Shown: piece after piece, positions 33,485-43,420 of the stretch | Layout: each line of letters begins with the position of its first letter | Numbering within the stretch: position 1 is the stretch's first letter | From: an uncultured Clostridium sp. | GTDB taxonomy: Bacteria; Bacillota; Clostridia; Clostridiales; Clostridiaceae | Direction of reading: 5' to 3' | DNA length: 64,000 nucleotides | NCBI GenBank assembly: GCA_934755305.1 | Contig: CAKVLD010000004.1 | Location: 1-64,000 of the forward strand | Program-made: the position numbers and the translations under genes | The notes under the pieces: model-generated | Told to the model about the DNA's origin: nothing | Databases searched by the model: none | Seen by the model: only the letters and a program-made list of their open reading frames with translations

Positions 33485-34363
33485 ATGAGATTTGTTATAG
33501 TTACAGGCCTTTCAGGTGCTGGAAAAACAGAAGCAACTAAAAGTTTAGAAGACATTGGCTATTTTTGTGTAGATAATTTACCACCGAAACTTATTCCAAA
33601 GTTAGCAGAAGCTTGTAATGATGGGAATATAGAAAAGATGGCGTTAGTAATAGATATTAGAGGTGGAGTATTCTTTGATGATTTATTTGAGTCTCTTATG
33701 TATCTAAAGAAAAATAATTTTGAATATGAAATATTATTCTTAGATTCCTCAGATGAAGTCCTAGTAAAAAGATTTAAAGAAGCTAGAAGATCACATCCAT
33801 TATCGCCTGAAGGTAGAGTATTAAATGGAATAAATGAGGAAAGAAAAAGATTAAGAGAAGTTAAAGATAGAGCAGATATAATAATAGATACATCTAAATA
33901 TGCAATAAGGGATTTAAGAAGTAAGATAAACTCATATTTTGGAGAAGCAGTAGTACCAGAAAAGCAACTTTCAGTTACTGTTTTAAGTTTTGGGTTTAAA
34001 TATGGGATACCAGTTGACTCTGATTTAGTTTTCGATGTTAGATTTATTCCAAATCCATTTTACATACCAGAATTAAAAAAATATTCAGGTAATGATGAAC
34101 CAGTAAAGAAATATGTTTTAGAACAAAAAGAAACACAAGATTTTGTTAATAAACTAGAAAGTATGCTAAGTTTTTTAATTCCTAATTACGTTAATGAAGG
34201 AAAGAGACAATTAATAATATCTATAGGTTGTACAGGAGGAAGACATCGTTCTGTAGCAATAGCTAATGCTATCTATGAGAAGTTAAATGAAGATGGATTT
34301 GATGCTAAGATAGAGCATAGAGATATTGCTGAAGATGTTCATAGAGGAGCTAAGAAACTATGA
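33485..34363 (+). CDS. rapZ: RapZ/YvcJ nucleotide-binding protein
   Basis: 292 residues. N-terminal P-loop GLSGAGKTEA near 8-17 and Walker B-like VIDIRGG. The C-terminal domain has the family motifs SFGFKYGIPVDSDLVFDVRFIPNPF and SIGCTGGRHRSVAIAN. In E. coli RapZ senses GlcN6P and directs sRNA decay; in Firmicutes YvcJ affects competence, and the role here is not known. GGGAGGA precedes the ATG. It overlaps glmR by four bases (ATGA), and the rapZ-glmR-whiA order is conserved across Firmicutes and actinobacteria. Confidence 0.96.
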   Translation: MRFVIVTGLSGAGKTEATKSLEDIGYFCVDNLPPKLIPKLAEACNDGNIEKMALVIDIRGGVFFDDLFESLMYLKKNNFEYEILFLDSSDEVLVKRFKEARRSHPLSPEGRVLNGINEERKRLREVKDRADIIIDTSKYAIRDLRSKINSYFGEAVVPEKQLSVTVLSFGFKYGIPVDSDLVFDVRFIPNPFYIPELKKYSGNDEPVKKYVLEQKETQDFVNKLESMLSFLIPNYVNEGKRQLIISIGCTGGRHRSVAIANAIYEKLNEDGFDAKIEHRDIAEDVHRGAKKL

Positions 34364-35706
34364 AGTTTGTAGATTGGCTTAAACCCGGTATAAAGGTAAA
34401 GAGATGGATAATATTTGGGGTTTTAGGTATACTGCTTATCGCCTTCGGATTTACAGAGTTAGTTACTAGGAGGATGTATGATACTTACTATAAAGTATTT
34501 TACGCATTTCTTAATATAACAGGTATTTTTGTTATATATATTTCAGTTACAGAAGCTATGAAATCTATAATTGTTATGATTAATAAAGGTTATCTAAAGG
34601 TATCATTGGATAGTCAAAAGATAGAAAGTCTTATTTATGAAAAAAGACTTTTAGTAAAGGGCCCTAAAATAGTTGTAATTGGTGGAGGGACAGGTTTATC
34701 TACAATGCTTAGAGGACTTAAGTACTATACATCTAATATTACAGCAATAGTTACAGTTGGTGATGATGGTGGAGGTTCTGGAGATTTGAGAGAAGATTTA
34801 GGAATGCTTCCGCCAGGAGATATACGTAACTGTATATTAGCTTTAGCTGATACAGAGCCTTTAATGCAAGATTTATTACAATATAGATTTCAAGATGGTA
34901 GATTAAAAAATCAAAGTTTTGGTAACTTATTCTTAGCAGCTATGGCTGGAATTTCAGATAATTTTGAAGATGCAGTTCAAAAGATGAGTTCAGTATTAGC
35001 TGTAACAGGTAAGGTATTACCAGTAACTTTAGATGATATGCAACTTGTTGCACAACTTGAAAATGGTAATAAAGTTTATGGTGAATCTCAAATTCCTAAT
35101 GAAGCTATTAAGCAAAGTTCAAAAATAAAGAAGTTAATGATTCAACCAGAAGATGCAGAACCTTTACTAGAAGCTCTGCAGGCAATAAAGGAAGCTGATG
35201 CAGTAGTAATGGGACCTGGAAGTTTATATACAAGTGTAATTTCAAACTTACTTGTAAAGAAGATAAGCTCAGCAGTTAGAAGAAGTAGTGCATTAAAGAT
35301 ATATATTTCAAATGTAATGACACAGCCAGGTGAAACAGATAACTTTACAGTATCAGATCATATAAAAACATTAAGAAAATATGGTGGAAGAGATATAGTT
35401 GAATGTGTAATTGCTAATTCGGGAAAAATTCCAAAGGATATAAAAGAACAATACTTAAATGATAATTCTATTGCTGTAGAAGTAGATGAAAAAGAAATTA
35501 AAAATTTAGGTGTAGATTTAGTTTTGGATAATATTGCGAAAATAAAAGATGGAACTGTAAAACATGATTCGAATAAGTTAGCAGAAGTGTTAATTAATAC
35601 TATAATGCAAAAGAAATTATTATATGATAAGAAAAAGATATTCGAATATATGTATTTATCTCAACGTATTAAAGAGAGAGAAAAAGAAGAAAAGAAACAG
35701 AAATAA
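34360..35706 (+). CDS. glmR: GlmR/YvcK-family gluconeogenesis and cell-wall regulator
   Basis: 448 residues. The conserved CofD-like domain starts near 105: KIVVIGGGTGLSTMLRGLK, VGDDGGGSGDLREDLGMLPPGDIRNCILALAD, then GNLFLAAMAGI and AVVMGPGSLYTSVISNLLV. It binds UDP-sugars; in Bacillus it stimulates GlmS to feed wall synthesis. An N-terminal extension of about 100 residues contains two membrane segments (about 16-32 and 45-66), so this version is membrane-bound, a form seen in clostridia. The start overlaps the rapZ stop by four bases. Confidence 0.94.
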   Translation: MKFVDWLKPGIKVKRWIIFGVLGILLIAFGFTELVTRRMYDTYYKVFYAFLNITGIFVIYISVTEAMKSIIVMINKGYLKVSLDSQKIESLIYEKRLLVKGPKIVVIGGGTGLSTMLRGLKYYTSNITAIVTVGDDGGGSGDLREDLGMLPPGDIRNCILALADTEPLMQDLLQYRFQDGRLKNQSFGNLFLAAMAGISDNFEDAVQKMSSVLAVTGKVLPVTLDDMQLVAQLENGNKVYGESQIPNEAIKQSSKIKKLMIQPEDAEPLLEALQAIKEADAVVMGPGSLYTSVISNLLVKKISSAVRRSSALKIYISNVMTQPGETDNFTVSDHIKTLRKYGGRDIVECVIANSGKIPKDIKEQYLNDNSIAVEVDEKEIKNLGVDLVLDNIAKIKDGTVKHDSNKLAEVLINTIMQKKLLYDKKKIFEYMYLSQRIKEREKEEKKQK

Positions 35707-35721
35707 TACTATTATAGAAAG

Positions 35722-35758
35722 GTGGAAGAGTGATTTCGGTCAAGCTTCTACTTTTTTT
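35722..35758 (+). terminator. Terminator of rapZ-glmR
   Basis: GTGGAAG (35722-35728)/CTTCTAC (35745-35751) with an inner TGA/TCA pairing, then seven T residues. Confidence 0.75.
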
Positions 35759-35831
35759 ATTTATTTTAGAAAGAAATACATGAGTCAGATAAATTTACAT
35801 TATATAATTTATCGAGAATACTAATTATTTA

Positions 35832-35840
35832 TGCTATAAT
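35832..35840 (+). promoter_or_regulatory. Extended -10 promoter of whiA
   Basis: TGcTATAAT, 55 bases before the whiA ATG and downstream of the glmR terminator, so whiA can be transcribed separately. Confidence 0.55.
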
Positions 35841-35895
35841 TAGTTGTTATAAAGATAGATAAGGTTAAGATTAAGATAGATTAAAGGAGAAGAAT

Positions 35896-36849
35896 ATGTC
35901 ATTTTCAGCTAAAGTAAAAGGAGAGGTAGCTAGATATAGTGAGTTAAGTAAATCAGAAGCATTAGCACAAATTTCTGCAATTATGAAGGTAAGTGGAACT
36001 ATAGGATTTAGTGGTAGCGGTTTATCATTCAAAATGACTACAGAAAATCCTAAAAGTGCAAGGCTTATATTTACATTGTTAAAGACTCATTTTAACATTC
36101 ATTCTAAGTTAATGGTAAAAAAAAGCAACTCATTAAAAAAGAATAATATATATATGGTTGTAATTAATGAAGAAATGGGTGTTAGAGACTTATTACGTGA
36201 AACAGGGATATTAACAGAAATAGATGGTGTAATGAGTCTAGACTATACTATCCAAAAAGATATGATAAAAACAGATGAAGAAAAGAGAGCTTATATAAGA
36301 GGTGCGTTTCTCGGTGGAGGAAGTATAAGTAATCCTGAAAAAACATATCATTTAGAGTTTGTTACTCATAGTGAAGAATATGCAATAGATTTAAGTAAGT
36401 TAATAAATACTTTTGGACTAAACTCTAAAGTAATACAACGTAAGAACTCGTATATTATTTATATAAAAGAAGGGGAGCAAATTGTAGACTTACTTAATAT
36501 AATAGGAGCTCATGCTTCATTACTAGAATTAGAGAACATAAGAATAATGAAGGAAATGAGAAATAACGTTAATAGATTAGTAAATTGTGAAACAGCTAAT
36601 CTTTCAAAGACTGTAAATGCGGCAGTAAGGCAGGTAGAAAGCATTAAACTTATTCAAAGTGAAATAGGATTGAAAAGATTACCAAAGAATCTTAGAGAAG
36701 TTGCAGAGCTTAGATTAAACTATCCAGATGAATCTTTAAAGGATTTAGGTGAAATGTTGGATCCACCAGTTGGAAAATCAGGTGTTAATCATAGATTGAG
36801 AAAAATAGAAAAAATAGCAGAAGAATTAAGAACTGGAGAATGGGAATAA
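35896..36849 (+). CDS. whiA: DNA-binding protein WhiA
   Basis: 317 residues. Two LAGLIDADG-like repeats cover about 1-215 (GTIGFSGSGLSFKMTTENPKSARL; RGAFLGGGSISNPEKTYHLEF), without the acidic catalytic residues of homing nucleases. A C-terminal HTH domain follows (LPKNLREVAELRLNYPDESLKDLGEMLD). WhiA controls sporulation-linked division in Streptomyces; in Bacillus it affects division and chromosome segregation. AAAGGAGAAG precedes the ATG. It follows rapZ-glmR in the typical order. Confidence 0.96.
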   Translation: MSFSAKVKGEVARYSELSKSEALAQISAIMKVSGTIGFSGSGLSFKMTTENPKSARLIFTLLKTHFNIHSKLMVKKSNSLKKNNIYMVVINEEMGVRDLLRETGILTEIDGVMSLDYTIQKDMIKTDEEKRAYIRGAFLGGGSISNPEKTYHLEFVTHSEEYAIDLSKLINTFGLNSKVIQRKNSYIIYIKEGEQIVDLLNIIGAHASLLELENIRIMKEMRNNVNRLVNCETANLSKTVNAAVRQVESIKLIQSEIGLKRLPKNLREVAELRLNYPDESLKDLGEMLDPPVGKSGVNHRLRKIEKIAEELRTGEWE

Positions 36850-36874
36850 TTAAAAACTAAGGAGATGATTAGGG

Positions 36875-39800
36875 TTGGAAAATAAGAAGTTCTGTCATCT
36901 TCATCTTCATACTGAGTATAGTTTGCTAGATGGTTCTGGAAAGGTTCCTAAGATAATTAAAAGAGCTAAAGAACTTGGAATGGACAGTATAGCAATAACA
37001 GACCATGGTGTTATGTATGGTTGTGTAGAATTTTATAAGCAAGCAGTGGAAAATGGAGTTAAACCAATACTTGGATGTGAGGTTTATGTTGCAAGTAAAT
37101 CTATGGATATAAAACAACCAGATAAAGAAAATCGTACAGCACATTTAGTACTTCTAGTGAAGAATGAAGTTGGGTATGAAAATTTGATGAAAATTGTTTC
37201 AGAAGCATCTATTAGAGGATTTTATTATAAACCTAGAGTAGACCATGATTTTCTAAGAAAATATAGTGAAGGTTTAATAGCTTTAAGTGCTTGTCTTGGT
37301 GGAGAAGTACAAAACTATTTATTAAATGATAATTATGATAAAGCAAGAGAAGTGGCTTTAATATATAAAGAAATATTTAAAGATGGTTTTTATTTAGAAA
37401 TTCAAAATCATGGAATGGAAGAACAAAGAAAAGTAAATGAGGGAAACATAAAGTTATCTAGAGAGTTAGATATACCGTTAGTTGCAACTAATGATGTACA
37501 TTATATAAACCAAAAAGATTCAAAAGCACATGATGTATTAATGTGCATACAAACTGGAAAAACAGTAGATGATGAAAATAGAAGGAGATATCCATCAGAT
37601 CAATTTTATCTAAAATCACCAGAAGAAATGTGGAATATGTTTTCGTATATTCCAGAGGCTTTGGAAAATACTATAAAAATAGCAGAGGAATGTAATTTTG
37701 ACTATAAGTTTCATGAATCGAAATTACCTAAATTCCCTTTACCAGAAGGGGTAGATCCTTATGAGTATTTAAGAGATACTTGTTACAAGGGACTTATCAT
37801 AAGATATGATGTATTTGAGAAATTTACAAAGAAAGAGTATGATTTACAAGGTATTTTAGATTTTGCAAAAGAAAATGAAGAAGCAAAAGTATATGTAGAT
37901 AGACTAGAATATGAATTAGGTGTTATTAAGCAAATGGGATATGTAGATTATTTCTTAATAACATGGGACTTTATAAGGTTTTCAAATGAAAAAGGAATTC
38001 CTACAGGTCCAGGTAGAGGGTCTGCAGCAGGGGCAATAGTTGCTTATACTTTAGGAATTACAAAAATCGATCCTATAAAGTATAGTCTTATTTTTGAGCG
38101 TTTTTTAAATCCTGAAAGAGTAAGTATGCCCGATATTGATTCGGATTTTTGTTATGAAAGAAGACAAGAAGTTATAGATTATGTAGTTAAGAAATATGGA
38201 GCAGATAATGTTTCGCAAATAATAACCTTTGGAACAATGGCTCCTAGAATGTGTATAAGAGACGTTGGTAGAGCAATGAATTATTCTTATGCAGAAGTGG
38301 ATAAGATATCAAAAATGATACCCACTATGCTTGGAATTACTATAGATAAGGCTTTAGAGCTTAATCCTGAATTAAAAGCTATTTATGATACTGATGCGAG
38401 AGTAAAGCATCTTATAGACATAAGCAAGGATTTGGAAGGACTTCCAAGACACTCATCAACTCATGCTGCGGGGGTAGTTATATCATCTAAGCCATTAGTT
38501 GAATATGTTCCACTTCAAAAAAATGAAGATATGATAGTTACTCAATTTGGTATGACTACGCTAGAGGAACTTGGACTTTTAAAGATGGACTTTCTTGGAC
38601 TTAGAACTCTTACTGTAATGAATGATGCAGTTAAGATGGTAAAGTTAAATAGAGGGATAGATATAGATTTAGATAAAATAAATTTTGATGATAAAGAAGT
38701 TTATAAGATGATTGGTGAAGGGAAAACAGCTGGTGTATTCCAATTAGAATCACCAGGGATGGTTGCCTTCATGAAGGAATTAAGACCTGATAGTTTGGAA
38801 GATATCATAGCTGGTATATCTTTATATAGACCAGGTCCAATGGCTGAGATTCCTAAATATGTAGAGTGTAAAAGAAATCCTAGCAAAGTAGAATATATTA
38901 CTCCAGAGCTTGAAAGTATACTTAACGTAACTTATGGAGTTATGGTATATCAGGAACAGGTTATGGAAATAGTAAGAAAGCTAGGGGGATATTCTTTAGG
39001 GCGAAGTGACCTTGTAAGAAGAGCTATGTCAAAGAAAAAGCATAAGGTTATGGAAGAGGAAAGAAAGAACTTTATTTATGGAATAGTTGATAATGAAGGT
39101 AATGTTGAAGTTCCAGGATGTATAAGAAATGGTATTACAGAAGAAGCTGGAAATAAGATATTTGATTCCATGATGGACTTTGCTTCTTATGCATTTAATA
39201 AAAGTCATGCAGCAGCATATGCAGTTGTAGGATACCAAACAGCTTATCTTATGAGATACTATCCAGTAGAATCAATAGCAGCTATGTTAAACTCTGTAAT
39301 GGGAACTAGTGAAAAGGTAGCTCATTATATTAAGTTTGCAGAAAGCCAAGGAATTCAAGTGTTACCACCTGATATAAATGAAAGTTATACTAAGTTTACT
39401 GTTAAAGGAAATAGTATAAGGTTTGGTATGGCAGCTATAAAAAATGTTGGTGTAAATGTAATTGAAAGTATTGTACATACTAGAGAAACAAAAGGAAAGT
39501 TTAATTCATTAGAAGACTTTATTGATAAAATAGATATTTCTGATGTTAATAAAAGAGCTGTTGAAAGTTTAATAAAAGCAGGAGCTCTAGATGGATTTAA
39601 AGTATATAGATCTAAACTTTTAGCTGTATTTGAAAAAGTTATGGATGGAGTAGCTAGTGAAAAGAGGAGAAATATTGATGGACAGATAAGTCTTTTTGGT
39701 CTTTCAGAAGATACAATAGATTTACCAAAAGTTAATTTTCCTAATATTAAAGAATTTAATAAAAAAAATTTATTAGCTATGGAAAAGGAAATGACAGGAT

Positions 39801-40453
39801 TATACCTTTCAGGACATCCTTTAGATGAGTATAAAAATAGTTTGAAATTACAAACTTCTACTACAGTAGAAACTGTATTTAAATCATACCATATGTTGGA
39901 AGAAGGTATAGCTAATGATTTAGATGGAGAAGGAATGCATGAGAGTATTCCTATAAACGATAATGATGTTGTAATTATAGGAGGAATTCTTACAGACGTA
40001 AAACAAAAAGTTACTAGAAATAATACCATGATGGCCTTTTTACAATTAGAAGATTTAACAGGTACTATAGAGGTTATAGTATTCCCTAGAACTTTAGATA
40101 AACTTAGACACTTAATTGAGCCAGATTCTTTAGTAAAAATAAGAGGAAGAATTAGTATAAAAGAAGATGAAATGCCTAAGCTTATATGTGAAAGTATAGA
40201 AGGATTAGAAAAAGTTGATTCTGAAAAAATATATATAAGAGTAAATACTGAAGAAGAAGTACGTAAAGTAAATAGAGAACTTAAAGATTTAATACAAGGT
40301 TATGAAGGTAATACTGTAGTGTATGTTTTCGCAGCTGATAAAAAACAATATTATAGGTTACAAAGAGATAAATGGATTGATGTTAATAGTGATGTTGTTG
40401 AAGTAATCAAAAATAAATATGGTGTTGATAATGTTAGAATTATAGAAAGTTAA
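36875..40453 (+). CDS. dnaE: DNA polymerase III alpha subunit DnaE
   Basis: 1192 residues from a TTG start at 36875 behind AAGGAGATGA. N-terminal PHP domain (HLHTEYSLLDGSGK, ITDHGVMYG), polymerase core with GPGRGSAAGAIVAYTLGIT and the catalytic Asp pair in MPDIDSDF near 420, and GVFQLESPGM. Helix-hairpin-helix and OB-fold regions lie toward the C-terminus (IGGILTDVKQKVTRNNTMMAFLQLEDLTGTIEV). In Firmicutes DnaE extends primers before PolC takes over. The last 80 residues (NTEEEVRKVNRELKDL ...) form the usual tail. It ends at a strong terminator. Confidence 0.98.
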   Translation: MENKKFCHLHLHTEYSLLDGSGKVPKIIKRAKELGMDSIAITDHGVMYGCVEFYKQAVENGVKPILGCEVYVASKSMDIKQPDKENRTAHLVLLVKNEVGYENLMKIVSEASIRGFYYKPRVDHDFLRKYSEGLIALSACLGGEVQNYLLNDNYDKAREVALIYKEIFKDGFYLEIQNHGMEEQRKVNEGNIKLSRELDIPLVATNDVHYINQKDSKAHDVLMCIQTGKTVDDENRRRYPSDQFYLKSPEEMWNMFSYIPEALENTIKIAEECNFDYKFHESKLPKFPLPEGVDPYEYLRDTCYKGLIIRYDVFEKFTKKEYDLQGILDFAKENEEAKVYVDRLEYELGVIKQMGYVDYFLITWDFIRFSNEKGIPTGPGRGSAAGAIVAYTLGITKIDPIKYSLIFERFLNPERVSMPDIDSDFCYERRQEVIDYVVKKYGADNVSQIITFGTMAPRMCIRDVGRAMNYSYAEVDKISKMIPTMLGITIDKALELNPELKAIYDTDARVKHLIDISKDLEGLPRHSSTHAAGVVISSKPLVEYVPLQKNEDMIVTQFGMTTLEELGLLKMDFLGLRTLTVMNDAVKMVKLNRGIDIDLDKINFDDKEVYKMIGEGKTAGVFQLESPGMVAFMKELRPDSLEDIIAGISLYRPGPMAEIPKYVECKRNPSKVEYITPELESILNVTYGVMVYQEQVMEIVRKLGGYSLGRSDLVRRAMSKKKHKVMEEERKNFIYGIVDNEGNVEVPGCIRNGITEEAGNKIFDSMMDFASYAFNKSHAAAYAVVGYQTAYLMRYYPVESIAAMLNSVMGTSEKVAHYIKFAESQGIQVLPPDINESYTKFTVKGNSIRFGMAAIKNVGVNVIESIVHTRETKGKFNSLEDFIDKIDISDVNKRAVESLIKAGALDGFKVYRSKLLAVFEKVMDGVASEKRRNIDGQISLFGLSEDTIDLPKVNFPNIKEFNKKNLLAMEKEMTGLYLSGHPLDEYKNSLKLQTSTTVETVFKSYHMLEEGIANDLDGEGMHESIPINDNDVVIIGGILTDVKQKVTRNNTMMAFLQLEDLTGTIEVIVFPRTLDKLRHLIEPDSLVKIRGRISIKEDEMPKLICESIEGLEKVDSEKIYIRVNTEEEVRKVNRELKDLIQGYEGNTVVYVFAADKKQYYRLQRDKWIDVNSDVVEVIKNKYGVDNVRIIES

Positions 40454-40458
40454 TTTTT

Positions 40459-40504
40459 AAATCTTAGTATATTTTCTTTGAGCAAATATACTAAGATTTT
40501 TTTT
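40459..40504 (+). terminator. Terminator of dnaE
   Basis: 16-bp perfect stem AAATCTTAGTATATTT (40459-40474)/AAATATACTAAGATTT (40484-40499), then T run. Confidence 0.95.
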
Positions 40505-40820
40505 AAAAGGAAAGATAAAATTTTAAAAATGAAATTTATGCACTTTAAACAAAAAAATATTAAAATAATCAATTTTGAGATGGGAAAAATTAAAAAAATT
40601 TATCTTGAATTAAATCTGAATTTAAAATAACAAAATATAAATGTTGATTAATAATGAGAAATTTAGTCAAATTATGTAAATGAATATGAAAAAATATCTA
40701 CTATCTTCTTTTAAAATGTTTATAAAAATAATATCATAAGGTTATACTAATTTTAGTATAACAAAACAAAAAAATAATGTAGATTTATGTGAACAAGTTA
40801 TAAAAGTTACGTAAATTCCA
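40505..40820 (+). other. Long AT-rich region upstream of pfkA with a perfect hairpin
   Basis: No gene seen in 316 bases. GTTATACTA (40741-40749)/TAGTATAAC (40754-40762) is a perfect 9-bp inverted repeat with a 4-base gap, about 60 bases upstream of the pfkA -35. It lacks a T tract, so it could be an operator rather than a terminator. Confidence 0.45.
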
Positions 40821-40849
40821 TTGATAAATGTCAATTATTTTTGTACAAT
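40821..40849 (+). promoter_or_regulatory. SigA promoter of pfkA-pyk
   Basis: TTGATA (40821-40826), 17-base spacer, TACAAT (40844-40849). A leader of about 75 bases follows; GGGACTTTGGTAGCCC (40889-40904) in it can form a small hairpin close to the ribosome site. Confidence 0.7.
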
Positions 40850-40931
40850 AGAATACGGTAATTAATATGTGGACAGATTTAATATGTATGGGACTTTGGT
40901 AGCCCCTAAAGGTGTGTAAGGAGGAACGATT

Positions 40932-41891
40932 ATGAAAAAGATAGCTATTTTAACTAGCGGAGGAGATGCTCCAGGAATGAACGCTGCTGTTAGAGCGGTA
41001 GTTAGAACTGCACTTGATAACGGTATTGAAGTTATGGGAGTTAAAAGAGGTTACGCTGGTTTATTAAATGGTGAGTTATTCAATATGGATAGATCATCAG
41101 TATCAGATATAATCCAAAGAGGAGGAACTGTTTTAAGAACAGCTAGATGCCTTGAATTCAAGCAAGAAGAGGTAAGAAAGAGAGCTGTAAAAATACTTAA
41201 AGCATATGGTGTTGATGCGCTAGTAGTTATAGGTGGAGATGGTTCATTCATGGGAGCCAAGCTTTTATCAAAACTAGGCGTTAAAACAGTAGGACTTCCA
41301 GGAACTATTGATAACGATCTAGCTTACACAGACTATACAATCGGATTTGACACTGCTTTAAATACTGTAATAGATTCTATAAATAAAATAAGAGATACAT
41401 CTACTTCACATGAAAGAGTTTCCATAATAGAAGTTATGGGAAGACACTGTGGAGATTTAGCTCTTCATGCTGGTATAGCAGGTGGAGCAGAAGCAATATT
41501 AGTTCCAGAATTAGGGTTTGATAAAGACGAATTATGCAGAAAGATACTTGAAGGTAAAGCTCAAGGTAAAATGCATAACTTAGTTATATTAGCAGAAGGT
41601 ATTGGTGGAGCCTTTGAATTAGCAAAGGATGTAGAAGATGTTACTGGTATAGAAACTAGAGCTACTATTTTAGGTCATACTCAAAGAGGAGGAAGTCCAA
41701 GTGCTTTTGATAGAGTACTAGCTTCAAAAATGGGTGCTAAGGCAGTAGAAGTATTATTAGAAGGAAAAACTTCAAGAGTAATAGGAATAAGAGACAATAA
41801 AATAGTAGATGATGATATAGATGAAGCTTTAGCTATTGAAAGAAAGTTTGATAAAGAATTATATAACATAGCAGAAGTATTATCTAAATAA
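40932..41891 (+). CDS. pfkA: ATP-dependent 6-phosphofructokinase
   Basis: 319 residues, typical bacterial size. Commits glucose to glycolysis by phosphorylating fructose-6-P. ILTSGGDAPGMNAAVRAVVRTA at the N-terminus binds ATP, VVIGGDGSFMGA carries Mg binding, PGTIDNDLAYTDYTIGFDTA has the catalytic Asp, and MGRHCGDLALHAGIAGGAE and GHTQRGGSPSAFDR bind fructose-6-P and effectors. The Gly in GGDGS marks an ATP-PFK rather than a PPi enzyme. AAGGAGGAACG precedes the ATG. It is co-transcribed with pyk, 64 bases on. Codon usage contains more C-ending codons than its neighbours, as expected for a highly expressed gene. Confidence 0.98.
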   Translation: MKKIAILTSGGDAPGMNAAVRAVVRTALDNGIEVMGVKRGYAGLLNGELFNMDRSSVSDIIQRGGTVLRTARCLEFKQEEVRKRAVKILKAYGVDALVVIGGDGSFMGAKLLSKLGVKTVGLPGTIDNDLAYTDYTIGFDTALNTVIDSINKIRDTSTSHERVSIIEVMGRHCGDLALHAGIAGGAEAILVPELGFDKDELCRKILEGKAQGKMHNLVILAEGIGGAFELAKDVEDVTGIETRATILGHTQRGGSPSAFDRVLASKMGAKAVEVLLEGKTSRVIGIRDNKIVDDDIDEALAIERKFDKELYNIAEVLSK

Positions 41892-41955
41892 TTAAGCTAT
41901 AACTTTAAGTTATTATAAATAAGGTAATTTTAACACGAAAAGGAGTGTATTTTTC

Positions 41956-43374
41956 ATGAGAAAGACTAAAATGATCTGTACAATTGGACCAGCTAGTGAA
42001 GACGAAGCTATATTAAAGCAAGTTATAGAAGCAGGAATGAATGCTTCAAGACATAACTTTTCACATGGTGATCATGCAGAACATGGTGGAAGAATAGAAA
42101 AGGTTAAGAGATTAGCAAAAGAACTTAACAAAGAAATAGCTATAATCCTTGATACTAAGGGACCAGAAATAAGAACTGGTAAATTCGAACCAAACAAGGT
42201 TGAATTACAAATGGGTAGCGATTTCACTATATATGTAGGAGAAGAAGTTATCGGAGATACTACTAAGTGTTCTGTAACTTATGATGGTTTAGCTAAGGAT
42301 GTTAAGGCTGGAGATACTATATTAATAGATGATGGTCTAGTAGGATTAACTGTTAAATCAGTAGAAGGAAACAAAGTTCACTGTGTAGTTAATAACACTG
42401 GTTTAGTAGGAACTCACAAGGGAGTTAATGTTCCTGGAGTTTCAATTAAATTACCAGCGTTAACTGAAAAGGATGCAGCTGACCTTAAGTTTGGTTGTGA
42501 AGTTGGAGTAACTATGATAGCTGCTTCATTCATCAGAAAAGTTGACGATGTTAAAGCTATAAGAAAATTATTAGATGAAAATGGTGGAAAAGACATTTTA
42601 ATTTGTTCTAAGATAGAAAACCAAGAAGGTGTTGATAATATAGATTCTATATTAGAAGCTTCTGATGCAATCATGGTTGCAAGAGGAGACCTTGGTGTTG
42701 AAATTCCTATGGAACAATTACCAGCAGTACAAAAAATGATCATAAAGAAGTGTAACGAAGCAGGTAAGCCAGTTGTAACTGCTACTCAAATGTTAGACTC
42801 AATGATCAGAAACCCAAGACCAACAAGAGCAGAAGTATCAGACGTTGCTAACGCTATATTAGATGGTACAGATGCAATAATGTTATCAGGAGAAAGTGCT
42901 AACGGTACATATCCAGTAGAAGCTGTTGCTACAATGGCTAAGATTGCTGAAGAAACTGAAAAGGGATTAAAATACCATGTTGCAGTTTCATCTGCTAAGA
43001 ATCATACTCCAGCTATGTCAGGTGTAATATCAAGAGCTGCTTGTAACGCTGCTAACGAATTAAATGCTGCTGCAATCATCTCTTCAACTCAAACTGGAGC
43101 AACTGCTAAGAGATTATCAAACTGCAGACCAGAATGTCCAATTATAGCTGTAACTCCTTCAACAGTAGTTGCTAAGCAATTAGCATTCTCATGGGGTGTA
43201 TATCCAATAGTTGCTGAAAGAATGGAATCAACAGACGAAATGATGGCTAAGTCAGTTGCTATAGCTGAAGAACACAACTACATTCAAAAAGGTGACACAG
43301 TAGTAATTGCTGCTGGAGTACCAGTTGATAAGGTAGGAACTACTAACTTAATGAAGGTTAGCGTAGTAGAATAA
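41956..43374 (+). CDS. pyk: Pyruvate kinase
   Basis: 472 residues. Makes pyruvate and ATP from phosphoenolpyruvate. RKTKMICTIGPASEDEAIL and NFSHGDHAEH at the N-terminus, DTKGPEIRTGK near 67-77, B-domain about 70-170, ICSKIENQEGVDNID with the catalytic Lys near 215-229, and MVARGDLGVEIPMEQLPAVQKMII. There is no extra C-terminal PEP-utiliser domain of the Bacillus type; length matches the shorter clostridial form. AAAAGGAGTG precedes the ATG. It forms an operon with pfkA and ends at a strong terminator. Confidence 0.98.
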   Translation: MRKTKMICTIGPASEDEAILKQVIEAGMNASRHNFSHGDHAEHGGRIEKVKRLAKELNKEIAIILDTKGPEIRTGKFEPNKVELQMGSDFTIYVGEEVIGDTTKCSVTYDGLAKDVKAGDTILIDDGLVGLTVKSVEGNKVHCVVNNTGLVGTHKGVNVPGVSIKLPALTEKDAADLKFGCEVGVTMIAASFIRKVDDVKAIRKLLDENGGKDILICSKIENQEGVDNIDSILEASDAIMVARGDLGVEIPMEQLPAVQKMIIKKCNEAGKPVVTATQMLDSMIRNPRPTRAEVSDVANAILDGTDAIMLSGESANGTYPVEAVATMAKIAEETEKGLKYHVAVSSAKNHTPAMSGVISRAACNAANELNAAAIISSTQTGATAKRLSNCRPECPIIAVTPSTVVAKQLAFSWGVYPIVAERMESTDEMMAKSVAIAEEHNYIQKGDTVVIAAGVPVDKVGTTNLMKVSVVE

Positions 43375-43385
43375 TATATGTTTTT

Positions 43386-43420
43386 AAATAACTCCTTAAA
43401 ATTTAAGGAGTTATTTTTAT
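43386..43420 (+). terminator. Terminator of pfkA-pyk
   Basis: AAATAACTCCTT (43386-43397)/AAGGAGTTATTT (43405-43416), loop AAAATTT, then T residues. Confidence 0.93.

Noticed and set aside
35624..35824. 66-codon frame after glmR
   Set aside because: Overlaps the glmR end and the terminator; no ribosome site.
39385..40029. 214-codon minus-strand frame
   Set aside because: Antisense to the strongly supported dnaE gene; Ser/Ile/Leu-rich as typical for reverse-frame shadows, no ribosome site.
40850..40931. pfkA leader considered as a riboswitch
   Set aside because: Too short, and no conserved riboswitch core recognised; only a small hairpin.
42414..42743. 109-codon minus-strand frame
   Set aside because: Antisense shadow of pyk.
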